Shown piece after piece: positions 44,098 to 54,272 of a DNA stretch of 64,000 nucleotides (its first letter is position 1; every line of letters begins with the position of its first letter). The notes below the pieces were generated by a model. The model was not told where the DNA came from. It saw only the letters and a list, made by a program, of their open reading frames with translations, and ran no database searches. Location: the NCBI GenBank assembly GCA_002104985.1, contig MCGO01000112.1, positions 1-64,000 on the forward strand, in the 5' to 3' direction. The stretch is from Rhizoclosmatium globosum (lineage: Eukaryota > Chytridiomycota > Chytridiomycetes > Chytridiales > Chytriomycetaceae). The translations under genes and the position numbers were made by a program.

Positions 44098-45494
44098 TTA
44101 GTCCTCATCCATCTCAGCGTTCAAAGCAGCCTGTAAAGAAATTCGATTTAGAAGTGAACACTCCATAATTGTATATCAATAAGATTACCTTGGCAGCTGC
44201 TTCAGCCTCGTCAAACAGGTCTTTTGGAACAAACTCGTGCTTGCCTCCGCTCTCTTCACATACCCAACTCAATTCCAGCTCAAAGTCCTTGTCCTTGACT
44301 TCATCGTGGAGAGCGTAGATGCTGAACACGGATATTAATCATGGGGTGAGAGTGTTGATCGCGACAAGTACTCACATTCTAGCAGCCTCCTTCACAGCTT
44401 CACGCGCTGACAACTGAGTCAACTTAAGCTTCTCCAATTCAGTCTTTGCAACTGAACGACCTTTTCCAACAGCAGCTCCAAAGTAACCCTACGTGTCCCG
44501 TTTCAGTTTTTGGAAAATATCACACAGAATAAGCCAAGGTCAAAAACTCACATGGTGAACACCAGATGGCTCGACAACAAACAATCCAGGACCTGTTTTA
44601 TCCATTGTCGCCAAAATCGTGCTTACTCCGAATGGACGCACAGACGAATAGAGCGTGTATGCTTGCACATATCCAGCCACACGGTCAGCAATCACTTTTC
44701 CAGGGATAGCTGATTTGTAAAAGTCACGATATTGTTGTGCTTCTTCACGAGTTCTTGAGACAATGTGGCGGGTATCGGCGAGGAGACCTGCGGTTGCCTG
44801 TTCATGGTTTGAGACTTAGTCACTCGTACATGACGTTAACTTTATAACGCTAAAGGACTTACGATTCCAATATGTGTGTCGGCAGTTCCAATTCGCTTGT
44901 TTGAGCCTGGCACGAGAAGTTTGGAGGCAACGAGTTTCTCAACGGCGAGGACTACTCCATCCTTTGCACGGATACCAATTGCGGTTCTGCAAGTTAAGTA
45001 ATGAGCTTGATTTGGTTCGATTAAGTGGAAGATGGGAGGTATGGCGAGAAGGATATCATTTGCATCCGCGTTCCACAAACAAGTAAATATCCATCCATTG
45101 CACAGCATTTGCTTCAAAGTGATTGTGAATCATTCCCGCGGCAGAGGCCAAGGCACCGTTCCTCGAAACAGGTTTTGATGCGAGACGCGTTGCCCAACCA
45201 CCCAAAATTGTGAAGGGACTCCGCACAGCAGCCAAAGCACTGCATCCATCCTCCAATAATCTTTCTTAGAAACAGAACAAGTGTTTCCTCGGAGGGACAG
45301 CTAGACAGGCGAAGGAAGGGGGCAAGGCCAAGCGTACCCTGAGTTGTCAACGGCCTTCAACGCATATTCAACCTGAAAGATGCGGCCATCGGGCGAGTAC
45401 GTGGATGCAGACAGATCGTACTGGGTCCATCAATTAGTTGGCTTTGAAAGGGGAAGAGAGAAAGAAAGCATACGCCGGTTCCAATTGAAGACAT
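44098..45494 (-). CDS. PSMA3: 20S proteasome subunit alpha type-3 (alpha7)
   Basis: Seven exons follow the family exactly: MSSIGTG (45474-45494), [20 protein letters not shown] (45338-45420), [20 protein letters not shown] and [14 protein letters not shown] (44986 downward), [20 protein letters not shown] with [17 protein letters not shown], then [20 protein letters not shown], then [20 protein letters not shown], and a final short [10 protein letters not shown]. The N-terminal YDLS..FSPDGR..QVEYA is the alpha-subunit signature and the acidic tail is that of alpha7. Intron 2 (44987-45337) is 351 nt, far longer than its neighbours. The start lies only 57 nt from the divergent SMU1 ATG, so a shared promoter is likely. 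Confidence 0.96.
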
Positions 45495-45551
45495 TTGTTT
45501 TTCTTTGCTTTCTCAGAAAACACAACTTACTCGCCAAAAGCAGACTGAGAA

Positions 45552-47413
45552 ATGGAAGTGGAAGCGGCAGATGTTATTCGGCTGATTCAACAGTTCCTGC
45601 GCGAAAATAATCTGCACAGAACTTTGGCTACTTTGCAGGTGTGGTTCATGGCTGCACGCGCAGTCACAGTAGCCTTAGCCTAACATACAGAACCGCACAG
45701 GACGAATCATCAATAACGCTGAATACCGTCGAATCCCTAGACTCCTTTTCTCTGGATATTACTCAGGGAAACTGGGATGTTGTCCTCAAAACCATCGCCT
45801 CTCTCTCAATCCCACAACGAAAACTACTGGACTTATACGAGCATATTACAATAGAGCTAATTGAAATGAAGGAGCTACAGGGTGTGTTTTCATCCATGTA
45901 ACATATATGATTATCGCCATCTAAAAGGTCAATGAACAGCTGCCCGTTCACTGCTGAGACAAACTGAAGTCATGCAGCTCCTGAAAGATATTTACCCTGA
46001 CCGCTATTTGAAGCTCGAGCAACTCATTTCAAAGATCTCGTTTGAACCCAAGGAAGCATATCCAAACAGATCCTCAAAAGAAAAACGACGTGCCATCATT
46101 GCCCAATCTCTTGCTTCCGAAGTCACAGTTGCCCCTCCTTCTCGTCTTCTCACTCTCCTCGGACAATCTTTGAAGTATCAAAAATCACAGGGTCTGATTC
46201 CTGAAGATGATATTCCAGCATTCGACCTATTCAGAGGAATTGTGCCTCAAGCGAAAGTCGAGGAAGATATGCCCACAACGCAATTATATCAGAGTATTAA
46301 GTTCCCTAAGAAAGCGCATGCGGAATGCGTGACGTTCAGTGGTGATGGGCAGTGGATGGTTACTGGTGCGATGGATGGAATGATTGAAGTATGGAGCTAC
46401 TTGACTGGAAAGCTTAGAAGAGACTTAAAATACCAAGTTGAGGTGAGATACTTGATGTTTGACATGGGACGAACTATGCTTCTTATCATTAATTCAACAA
46501 CCACAGGAAAACTTTATGATGATGGATGCTGCCGTTCTTTGTCTCGCATTCAGCAAAGACAGCGAACATCTCGCATCAGGTTCACAAGACGGATTTATCA
46601 AAGTCTGGAAAATCAGCACAGGACAGTGTGTCCGCCGTTTCCCAACGGCACACGCTCAGGGTGTCACGAGTGTTGCTTTCAGTCGTGATGGTGGAACAGT
46701 GCTCAGTGGCAGCTTTGATCAAACAGTTCGAATCCACGGAATCAAAAGTGGGAAAATGGTCAAAGAGTTTCGAGGACACGTTAGTTTTGTGAATGACGCT
46801 ATTTTCTCGCTGGATGGTCACCGAGTCATCAGTGGAAGTAGTGACGGAACTGTCAAGGTAATCTCGTAAAAACATATTGAATTTACTTATCTTTCTTTGA
46901 AATAGATCTGGGACGCCAAAACAGCGGAATGCTTAAACACCTTAACACTGCACGAAGGACATTCTGTAACTTCAGGCGTTCACAGTGCTACAGTCTCGCG
47001 TCTCCTACAAATGCCCAACAACGGAGACAACTTCCTAGTCTGCAACAAGAGCCCATTCGTGTATATCGTGACACTCAAAGGAACTGTTGTGAAGTACTTC
47101 AGGATTGGAAAAGGACTCGGCGATGCGCCCGTGTCAGAGATTGTTTCTGCCTGTGTAAGCGCGAAGGGGGAGTTTGTTTATACTGCAACAGAGGACGGAA
47201 TGATGCAGTGGTATAGTGTTGAAGGTGATAGTATTTATCCTCAAAGCAGTTTGAAGGTACGTCTTTTGATTTCATTCTGTATTGATCTGTGTTACCTAAT
47301 ATTTGTCCATTAAGGCATGCGAAAGCGATATTATTAATATCACGCACCATCCATTCTCCAACATCCTGGCTGTTGCTGGTGAGAATGGATTAGTGACATT
47401 ATACAAACCTTAA
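45552..47413 (+). CDS. SMU1: SMU1, WD40 splicing factor
   Basis: Start [20 protein letters not shown] matches the LisH motif of SMU1, followed by the CTLH region ([20 protein letters not shown]) and the link with [20 protein letters not shown] and [18 protein letters not shown]. Then come WD40 blades: [73 protein letters not shown] joined to IWDAKTAE, ending [18 protein letters not shown]1 partners RED in the spliceosomal B complex and is important for splicing of short introns, which this genome is full of. Introns at about 45638-45690, 45882-45927, 46444-46505, 46857-46904 and 47258-47313. Confidence 0.96.
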
Positions 47414-47641
47414 AATTGGGAGAAATAAACCAATTAAAAATGTGTTCGAAAATGTTCCAATATATACGTAATCAGGGAAATACTTTTCAACAGGGAATGA
47501 AATAAATGCATCAATTGCACGCAGCCATGGTTGCGACCCTTCGTTGAATAGAAATTTACACTTAAGGATTCTTCTTTATTTAATTAGATTCTTCCTTCTC
47601 CAAAAATCGCGACTTGTAAATCTCTCTCTCTCTCTTCATCC

Positions 47642-49225
47642 ATGGGCAATTGCACGTCGGCCCCGACCGCGGAGGAAAAAGTAGCAGTTCAAGTGAGCAA
47701 GGAGATAGATAAAAAGCTTAAGGCGGAGCAGGAAACATCGAGCACTATTGTGAAGCTATTGCTGCTAGGTAAAACAACTCCGATCACACACAAAGCGGAA
47801 CCTTTCAGACGCGTCTATGGACACAAACGCCAAAAACCGAGATACTTTTGATTCGAGTAGTCCTATTGCTATCTGATAATCAGTGTCCACGAAGGTCACT
47901 AACACGAACTTGAACAGGGGCTGGAGAAACAGGAAAATCAACGATTCTAAAACAACTCAAACTCATCCACGGAATTGGTTTCTCAGAAGATGAGAGGAGG
48001 ACGTTCAGATCAGCTATAACACTAAACGTGATGACGTGCGCAAAAACTCTCGTGAAATCTATGACCGCCCTCAAAATTCCTTTCGGTTTCGTACCGTCAT
48101 CAGTACCGAAACCCGATAGGCAAGAAAGTCAAAGCACATCTAATATAAATATGGATGGGGATGGAGTAGCGTGTAGGGGAGAATCAAAGTTCAAACATGA
48201 CTATATCGCCCTCGCAGCAGCAGCAGATTTTGAGTCTCGGACTGACTATAAAATACCAGATTTTGCGCATCTAGTAGAATCATGTGATATCACGTTTTGC
48301 TTTGGTGGAAGCGACAACACAATGCCAGTTGAAATATATGAAGCAGTATTGCAGACATGGAAGGACTCGGGAATACAGTATTGCTTCAGTCGAGCGAATG
48401 AGTTTCAATTGCTTGATTCTTGTGCTTAGTAAGTTTGTCCTTGTGCGTGTTTGGCTCGTGATTCTGATTTCCCTTCCTATTCAGTTTTATGGCAGATCTG
48501 CCACGAATATGTGATTCTGCCTTTGTTCCTACAGACCAAGATATATTGGCAGCTCGTATTTTAACGACACGCGTTGCTGAAATCAAGTTCATGGTGCAAG
48601 ATGTTCAATTTGTTGTATATGATTTGGGAGGCCAACGAAGTGAAAGGAAAAAATGGGTCCCATATTTTGATAACGTTCAAGCGATCATATTCTTAGTAGC
48701 GATAAGTTCGTATGATCAAGTGTGCTTTGAAGATGGATCAACAAACAGGAGTAAGCTCAAAATGTATGTCCATAACTCATTAACACTATCAAACAGTGGT
48801 GGAATCCATGACTCTATTTTCGTCAATTTGCAACCATCCAGCATTTAAAAAGACGTCCATGCTCGTCTTTATGAACAAAATTGACTTATTTAAACTGAAA
48901 CTTGAAACAAGCCCCGTTCAAGATCATTTCCCTAATTTCACCGGTAAGCTTGTCCCCAGCATCCAATCAATGCTTAAATACCATAGGTGCAAATACTTTC
49001 GAAAATGCATCAGAGTTCTTTTCTCGGCAGTTTGTATCGTTGAACAAATGCCCGGAGAAAAAGATGTACATTCACTTCACATGGGCGACGGATACCAAAC
49101 AAATAACAAAAGTTCTTGCAACTGTGAATCATATTATATTAAGGTTGGTTTAATATCTTAAACATATACTTTTGACATCTCAACCTTTTTTGAATAGTTC
49201 CAATTTGGACCAATCAGGACTATGA
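47642..49225 (+). CDS. Heterotrimeric G protein alpha subunit 1 of 3
   Basis: N-terminus MGNCTSAP offers Gly2 for myristoylation and Cys4 for palmitoylation. The P-loop is GAGETGKST in place of the usual GAGESGKST. Then helical domain (KTLVKSMTALKIPFGF) with a roughly 55-residue insert rich in Ser/Asp, switch I ARILTTRVAE (catalytic Arg present, the Gly after TT replaced by Arg), switch II DLGGQRSERKKW (catalytic Gln kept), FMNKIDLF and FTWATDT for guanine recognition. The C-terminus is HIILSSNLDQSGL, a receptor-coupling tail. Introns sit at conserved places shared with the next two genes (after LLLL, after DSCA, before MVESM, after NFT and before the last 10 residues). Confidence 0.93.
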
Positions 49226-49328
49226 GTTGTTATTTGACGTGGACCCAAAGAGTACATAAAGTAAATAAATAGATTTTTCACCAATGATGATGCCCCATCT
49301 GGTTGAAGGAAATTCTTCCAGAAGAACA

Positions 49329-50864
49329 ATGGGCGCAGTATGCTCATCCAGTCCCGAAGATGCTGCTGCTGCGGCGGCAAGTAACGCTATTGATAAAAGT
49401 CTTTCCAAAGAGAAAGACTCCAAAAAGCAAGAGATAAAGCTGCTTTTACTAGGCAAGTATATCTTCTTTCAAACCAAAACTGAAAGCTTACCAAAAAAAC
49501 AAAAAAGGTGCCGGTGACACTGGAAAGTCAACTATTCTCAAGCAACTTAAAGTTATTTACGCAGCTGGCTTCTCTGAAGAAGAGAAGCGCGTATTTCGCA
49601 GCGCCATTTACTTTAACATAACCTTGTGTGCAACAACCCTTGTCGCAGCAATGGACAAGCTCAAAATCCCATACGGATTTGATCCTACAAAAGCTATTGA
49701 GTGCAGCGATGAACGATATTTGTCGAATCAAATCAGTGTTGCCGAGTCAAGTCCTCACTTATCGGCGTCTGTACCTCTCTCAGTCAATAACAGCACGAGC
49801 GACGTCTTTAATCTGGCTTCAAAGGATCCGTTGGCAAATTGGGCAGAACGGTGCTACAGAGAGTCCGGTAACGCACAAGGGCGACATATTCCCAAAGAAG
49901 CAGAAATAGTCAAATCACTCGAGCCAACATTTGGATACAGAATGGGGGAAAGTATTCCAGAAGACGTCTTGAATGCAATCAAAGTGATTTGGGCTGACAG
50001 CGGTATACAATACTGTGCACATCGGTCTAATGAATTTCAAATCATGGACAACTGCAGCTTGTAAGTTTTTATTTCTGGCTAATACGAAGCTTAAGCCAAC
50101 TATCTTCGAAAAGTTTTCTTAACGATCTTGATCGCTTCTGTAATCCATCATACGAACCAACAGAGCAAGATATTCTGAACGCCAGGATTACGACAACAAC
50201 CATTGTAGAAACCCGATTTCTTGTCGAAAATATCACTTACCGCGTGTTCGACGTCGGTGGTCAAAGAAGTGAACGGAAAAAATGGGCGCCATATTTTGAT
50301 GATGTAAGCAGTACTTGTTTTGCTAAAACAATAGTTATGAAGAAATATCAAGGTCAAATCCATCATATTCCTGGTTGCCATAAGTTCATACAACCAAGTA
50401 TGCTTTGAAGATGAAAAAACAAACCGAAGTAAGAGTCAGAGTTAGTTTATTTTGTAAAGAAATTGATAATTTACGTAGTGGTTGACTCAATGAACTTGTT
50501 TGCACTCATTTGTAACCATCCCGTATTCAAACACACTGCAATGATTCTATTCATGAACAAAATCGACCTCTTCAAAGCCAAATTAAACGTACCAATCCCA
50601 ATATCGGATTATTTTCCTGACTATAAAGGTATGGGTATACTCTTGGAAGAAATCAAAGCGCTTATTGTTTCTTTAGGCTCAAACGAATACAACGAGGCAT
50701 CGCAATACTTCTCCGTGCAATTCAATTCATTAAACAAGTATCCCGAAAAGAAGATATACACACATTTCACGTTCGCTACTGACACGAATCAAATCAAAAA
50801 TATCATTGAAACCGTTCGTAAAATTATCACCCAGTCATTATTGGCGGATTTGGGACTGAGCTAA
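49329..50864 (+). CDS. Heterotrimeric G protein alpha subunit 2 of 3
   Basis: Start at MGAVCSSSPED, chosen over an upstream in-frame ATG (49284) because it gives the lipid-modified MG..C end. P-loop GAGDTGKST (Asp and Thr replace Glu and Ser). A long helical-domain insert (about 49690-49950) holds SESSPHLSAS-like and NNSTSD polar runs. Switch I is ARITTTTIVE (Arg kept; Thr for the usual Gly), switch II DVGGQRSERKKWAPYFDD, then FMNKIDLFKAKL and FTFATDT. It ends TQSLLADLGLS with the coupling tail. Tandem with genes 1 and 3, same strand, about 100 nt between genes. A tandem-duplication origin is likely. Confidence 0.93.
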
Positions 50865-50949
50865 ATATCGCTACATTAAATGTCTTTTTTCCTTCCCCTT
50901 TCTTCTTTGTTTGTAAATCTTGGAACGTTGATCACCATCCCATCGAGTT

Positions 50950-52440
50950 ATGTGCGGAGGGAAAGTCTCCCCAGAAGAGGAAGCAATAGCTGCAGAAAGC
51001 AAGAATATCGATAAGCAGTTGAAGGCTGAAGAGTTGGAGCTAATCAAAGTCAACAAAACCACAACCAAAATCTTACTTTTGGGTAAGACACGTTCCAAGT
51101 TAGTTGTAGCTCTTACCCACATGATAATATTAGGTGCTGGTGAAAGTGGGAAATCAACTATTTTGAAACAGTTCAAGCTCATCTATGGTTCTGGTTTCAC
51201 CGATGAAGATGTAAAGTCATACAAGGCTGCTATCCGCGGAAACGTAGTCATATGTGCAAAATCGCTGGTCGAAGCTATGGATACACTCAAGATTCCATAT
51301 GGTTTCAACCCAAAGGATCCCACGAATACTGCTCTTTTAAATGAAAGCAACGAACTAACTTCAGCCTCGAACGAAGCACAAAGTCCTCATCAAAGAAAGA
51401 GAACAGAAAGCAATTCAAAAGAATCCAGTGATGGAAATAAGATTGTCAAAAGTGACGACCCTCTGGCACAATTAGCTGCTAAATTATATGACATTGCGGG
51501 TGGTTCAACATCGTCACCTCCAGCAGCAACTTTAATCAAAGGAGCTATTATATTTCATGCTGATAGTCTTGCGGACTCTGAAATAGCAGCGATAAAAACT
51601 ATATGGAAAGATTCTGGGATACAATATTGCTATCGACGAGCAAACGAATACCAGCTTCTGGATTCCTGTGCATAGTGAGTAACTTACAATTAAAATAAGT
51701 GATTACGAATTGATCACTGGTTCGCATAGCTTTATGAACGATTTGGATAGGCTTCTCGACCAAAAATACACTCCAACTCAACAGGACATTTTACAAGCGC
51801 GAATTACAACTACAGGAGTATCAGAGCATCATTTTATTATAAGTAAGGATCAGAGCTACAGAATATTTGATGTTGGTGGGCAAAGGAGCGAGCGGAGAAA
51901 ATGGGCTCCACACTTTGAAGATGTTAATGCCATCATATTTCTGATCGCAATAAGCGCATTCGATCAAACTTGCACAGAAGATAACGAGACAAATCGAAGT
52001 ATGTTTGACACGCTAATTCTTTCCCTTGCCATGTACTAAACCATTCACTTCTCAGTGGTTGAATCCTTGAATCTTTTTCAGTCCATTTGCAACCATGCAA
52101 TGTTTAGAACAACGTCTATGGTCGTATTTATGAACAAGATTGATATTTTCAAAGACAAATTAGAAACCGTCAAAGTCTCGTCATACTTTCCAGATTTTAC
52201 GGGAGCGAACACATATGAAGCCGCATCTGAATACTTTGCACATCGGGTGACTGAGTCCAACAAGTACACGGAATCGAAAAATGTATATATTTATTACACA
52301 TGGGCAACAGACACGTCTCAAATAAGGACGGTGTTTTTAACCGTGAACGTTATTCTTTTGCAGTAAGTTATGCTGTTGTAGGTAATATGAAACTGATTTT
52401 CGCGAATAGGTCCCAGTTGGCAAGCGTCGGCATGATATAG
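50950..52440 (+). CDS. Heterotrimeric G protein alpha subunit 3 of 3, lacking Gly2
   Basis: P-loop is canonical (GAGESGKSTILKQFKLIYG), switch I ARITTTGVSE, switch II DVGGQRSERRKWAPHFEDV, FMNKIDIF and YTWATDT. The N-terminus is MCGGKVSPEEEA, so residue 2 is Cys and not Gly: myristoylation is not expected although Cys2 could be palmitoylated. The helical domain has a roughly 70-residue Ser/Lys/Glu-rich insert (about 51315-51480). The tail reads LLQSQLASVGMI. Introns at about 51082-51134, 51674-51729, 51999-52053 and 52362-52409. Most conserved catalytically of the three. Confidence 0.93.
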
Positions 52441-52553
52441 CCTCGAATCGGTGCGATACAATAAAACATATCAACTTTATTTTTTAAACTTGAACGAAAA
52501 AATTGAACTTCGGAAGCGTTTGTGAAATGTAGGAAGTCAGAGTGACCATGTCC

Positions 52554-53454
52554 TTAAACATACTGGTAGTTTGCGTATCCATATTGAATCTTGCTCCTGT
52601 TGATCCTCCAGGCTTCGTTCATTAAGCTTTCCGAAGCTCTGTCCTTTTGAGCAATCTTGACAAAGAGCAACACAGAAAACACAAGTCCAATCAACTCAAT
52701 CACTCCAAGAGCTACACCAGTTCCACCAATGGTCGACAAGGATCCCTGCAAAGCACTCTTCACACTGTTCAAGCAAGGAACTTGATAACCGAAACTTTGA
52801 GGAGAAGCACAGTTGTCAGGAACCGCGTATTGGGTCACATTACGGAACCCGCAGCACTTAAAGCCTCGCTCTACATGCTGAAGATTGTTCAAAGACTGTG
52901 GGTTCTTGGACGAGTACGAGTTGATCCAAGCCTGCTCAAGAAGCCCCTCGACCGCGTCTGATTTCACGTACGCAGCGATTCCAACACCAAGCTCGAAAAT
53001 AACCAGAATGAGAAGAAGTGCAAAGTACGTTTTGAGGAGCATCCCCTTTTCGTTGGCTGCACCAAAGATTCCTGTGCATCAAGACGGTTGATTTTAAGTA
53101 CAAGAGAGTTAGGGGGTGACTTTATGTTTTTTATACCAAAGAGCGAAACGGCTGTGACCAAAACTCCGATTCCGATGGCGGCGGCGGCGGTGCTTCCTGA
53201 CAAATCAATCAAGTCGTCGCTTCCGGCATTTACTTGAATATACGCGCCTCCTCCGATTAAAATAACTCCAGCGAGCTAGAAGTGCAGTGGAGCGCACGAG
53301 TTAGGCCTGACGTATGTTGGAAGCTTCAAATTGTACAAACCAAGGACAGGAAGTTGATGAGTAGAAGCAAGTTCTTGACGAGAGTGAAGCCGCCTGACGA
53401 GAAGAACGTATCCTTATTGAAAGAAAACGTCGAGATACGCGACAGAAATGGCAT
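52554..53454 (-). CDS. Tetraspanin
   Basis: Four membrane spans over three exons. The start is MPFLSRISTFSFNKDTFF (typical cytoplasmic end), followed by span 1 (TLVKNLLLLINFLSLV). A short loop precedes span 2 (AAAAIGIGVLVTAVSLFG), then span 3 (LKTYFALLLILVIFELGVG). The large outer loop carries the FKCCGF motif and further Cys (VPDNCASPQ, QVPCLNSV). Span 4 is VALGVIELIGLVFSVLLFV, followed by a short Tyr-rich tail. Tetraspanins organise membrane protein clusters; fungal ones act in polarised growth and penetration. Converges with the third G-alpha gene; any functional link is speculative. Confidence 0.88.
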
Positions 53455-53757
53455 TTCGCTTTCAGTTGAATCCTCTTTTTCAGAACAAGAGATTTGCAAT
53501 ACAACAGACCTCACAATCGAACTCAAGCGATTAAATAAAATCACTCAATACATTATGGCTATATGGCATATTTAGATCGTGATTATGTCTCAAAACTGCT
53601 TTAAATATTAATAATATTCAGAGTTTTCGGAAGAGACTATTTGAGGTATGCAAATAATAAGAGTCTTATTAATCTACACCAATACGTTTACATTGTTGTT
53701 CTATGTGGAGTGTTTTGGTGAAACAAAGATCGACACGAAGTCACCTCAAATGATTCT
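53455..53757. other. Intergenic, no gene seen
   Basis: About 300 AT-rich bases between the divergent tetraspanin and PIP-box genes. It presumably holds both promoters; no clear element was identified. Confidence 0.5.
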
Positions 53758-54249
53758 ATGAAACAAACAACACTACTTCATTACTTTCGCAAGCACTCAC
53801 CTTCAAAACCTATTGAAACGTCACATTCAGATCGTAACGGAGGCGGATCAGTACGTGATCTAACGGGATTGTCAAACCCAGTGGAAGGGGTGCAACCAAA
53901 CTCAGAAGTAATTATCAAGACACACACTATGGAAACGATCGAGGATATCGAAAGAGAGTTGGGCTCGTCTAACGCCTCAACAAGTCAACAGAATACAGGC
54001 TTTGGTGGAGACGAAGTTGAACCACCTCAAGAGTCTTCTCGAGTAGTTTCACTTCGACAAGCCTCTATTATCGAATTGTTTGAACGCGTAATGGAGAGGC
54101 AACATAGCTCAGTAGCAAATCCAGTGGACCCGGAGGAGGATACAAATACAAGGAGAGGACCAGGACTTCGAGCTTGGATGACGCGCAATATCATACGTGC
54201 CACTCATATACCGCTGAAGTCAGTTGTAAATGAAAGGAATAAGAGATAA
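53758..54249 (+). CDS. Small hypothetical protein with N-terminal PIP-box-like motif
   Basis: One intronless frame of 163 residues. Residues 3-10 read QTTLLHYF followed by RK, which fits the PCNA-interacting PIP box (Q..h..aa, aromatic pair) with basic residues after it. The rest is mostly disordered, polar and acidic, with a short helix-like part (SLRQASIIELFERVMERQHS) and a basic C-terminus. The upstream stretch has no ATG in frame. A PCNA partner in replication or repair is a reasonable inference from the motif alone; the protein is otherwise unknown to me. Confidence 0.5.
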   Translation: MKQTTLLHYFRKHSPSKPIETSHSDRNGGGSVRDLTGLSNPVEGVQPNSEVIIKTHTMETIEDIERELGSSNASTSQQNTGFGGDEVEPPQESSRVVSLRQASIIELFERVMERQHSSVANPVDPEEDTNTRRGPGLRAWMTRNIIRATHIPLKSVVNERNKR

Positions 54250-54272
54250 CAAATAAAAGAATTCTCCGATTG

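Noticed and set aside
45056..45350. Frames within the proteasome alpha7 intron 2
   Set aside because: Exons on both sides join perfectly to the family protein without it; kept only as a curiosity among the findings.
47617..47636. Short CT repeat before the first G-alpha gene
   Set aside because: Only about 20 nt, common in untranslated leaders; no evidence for a regulatory role.
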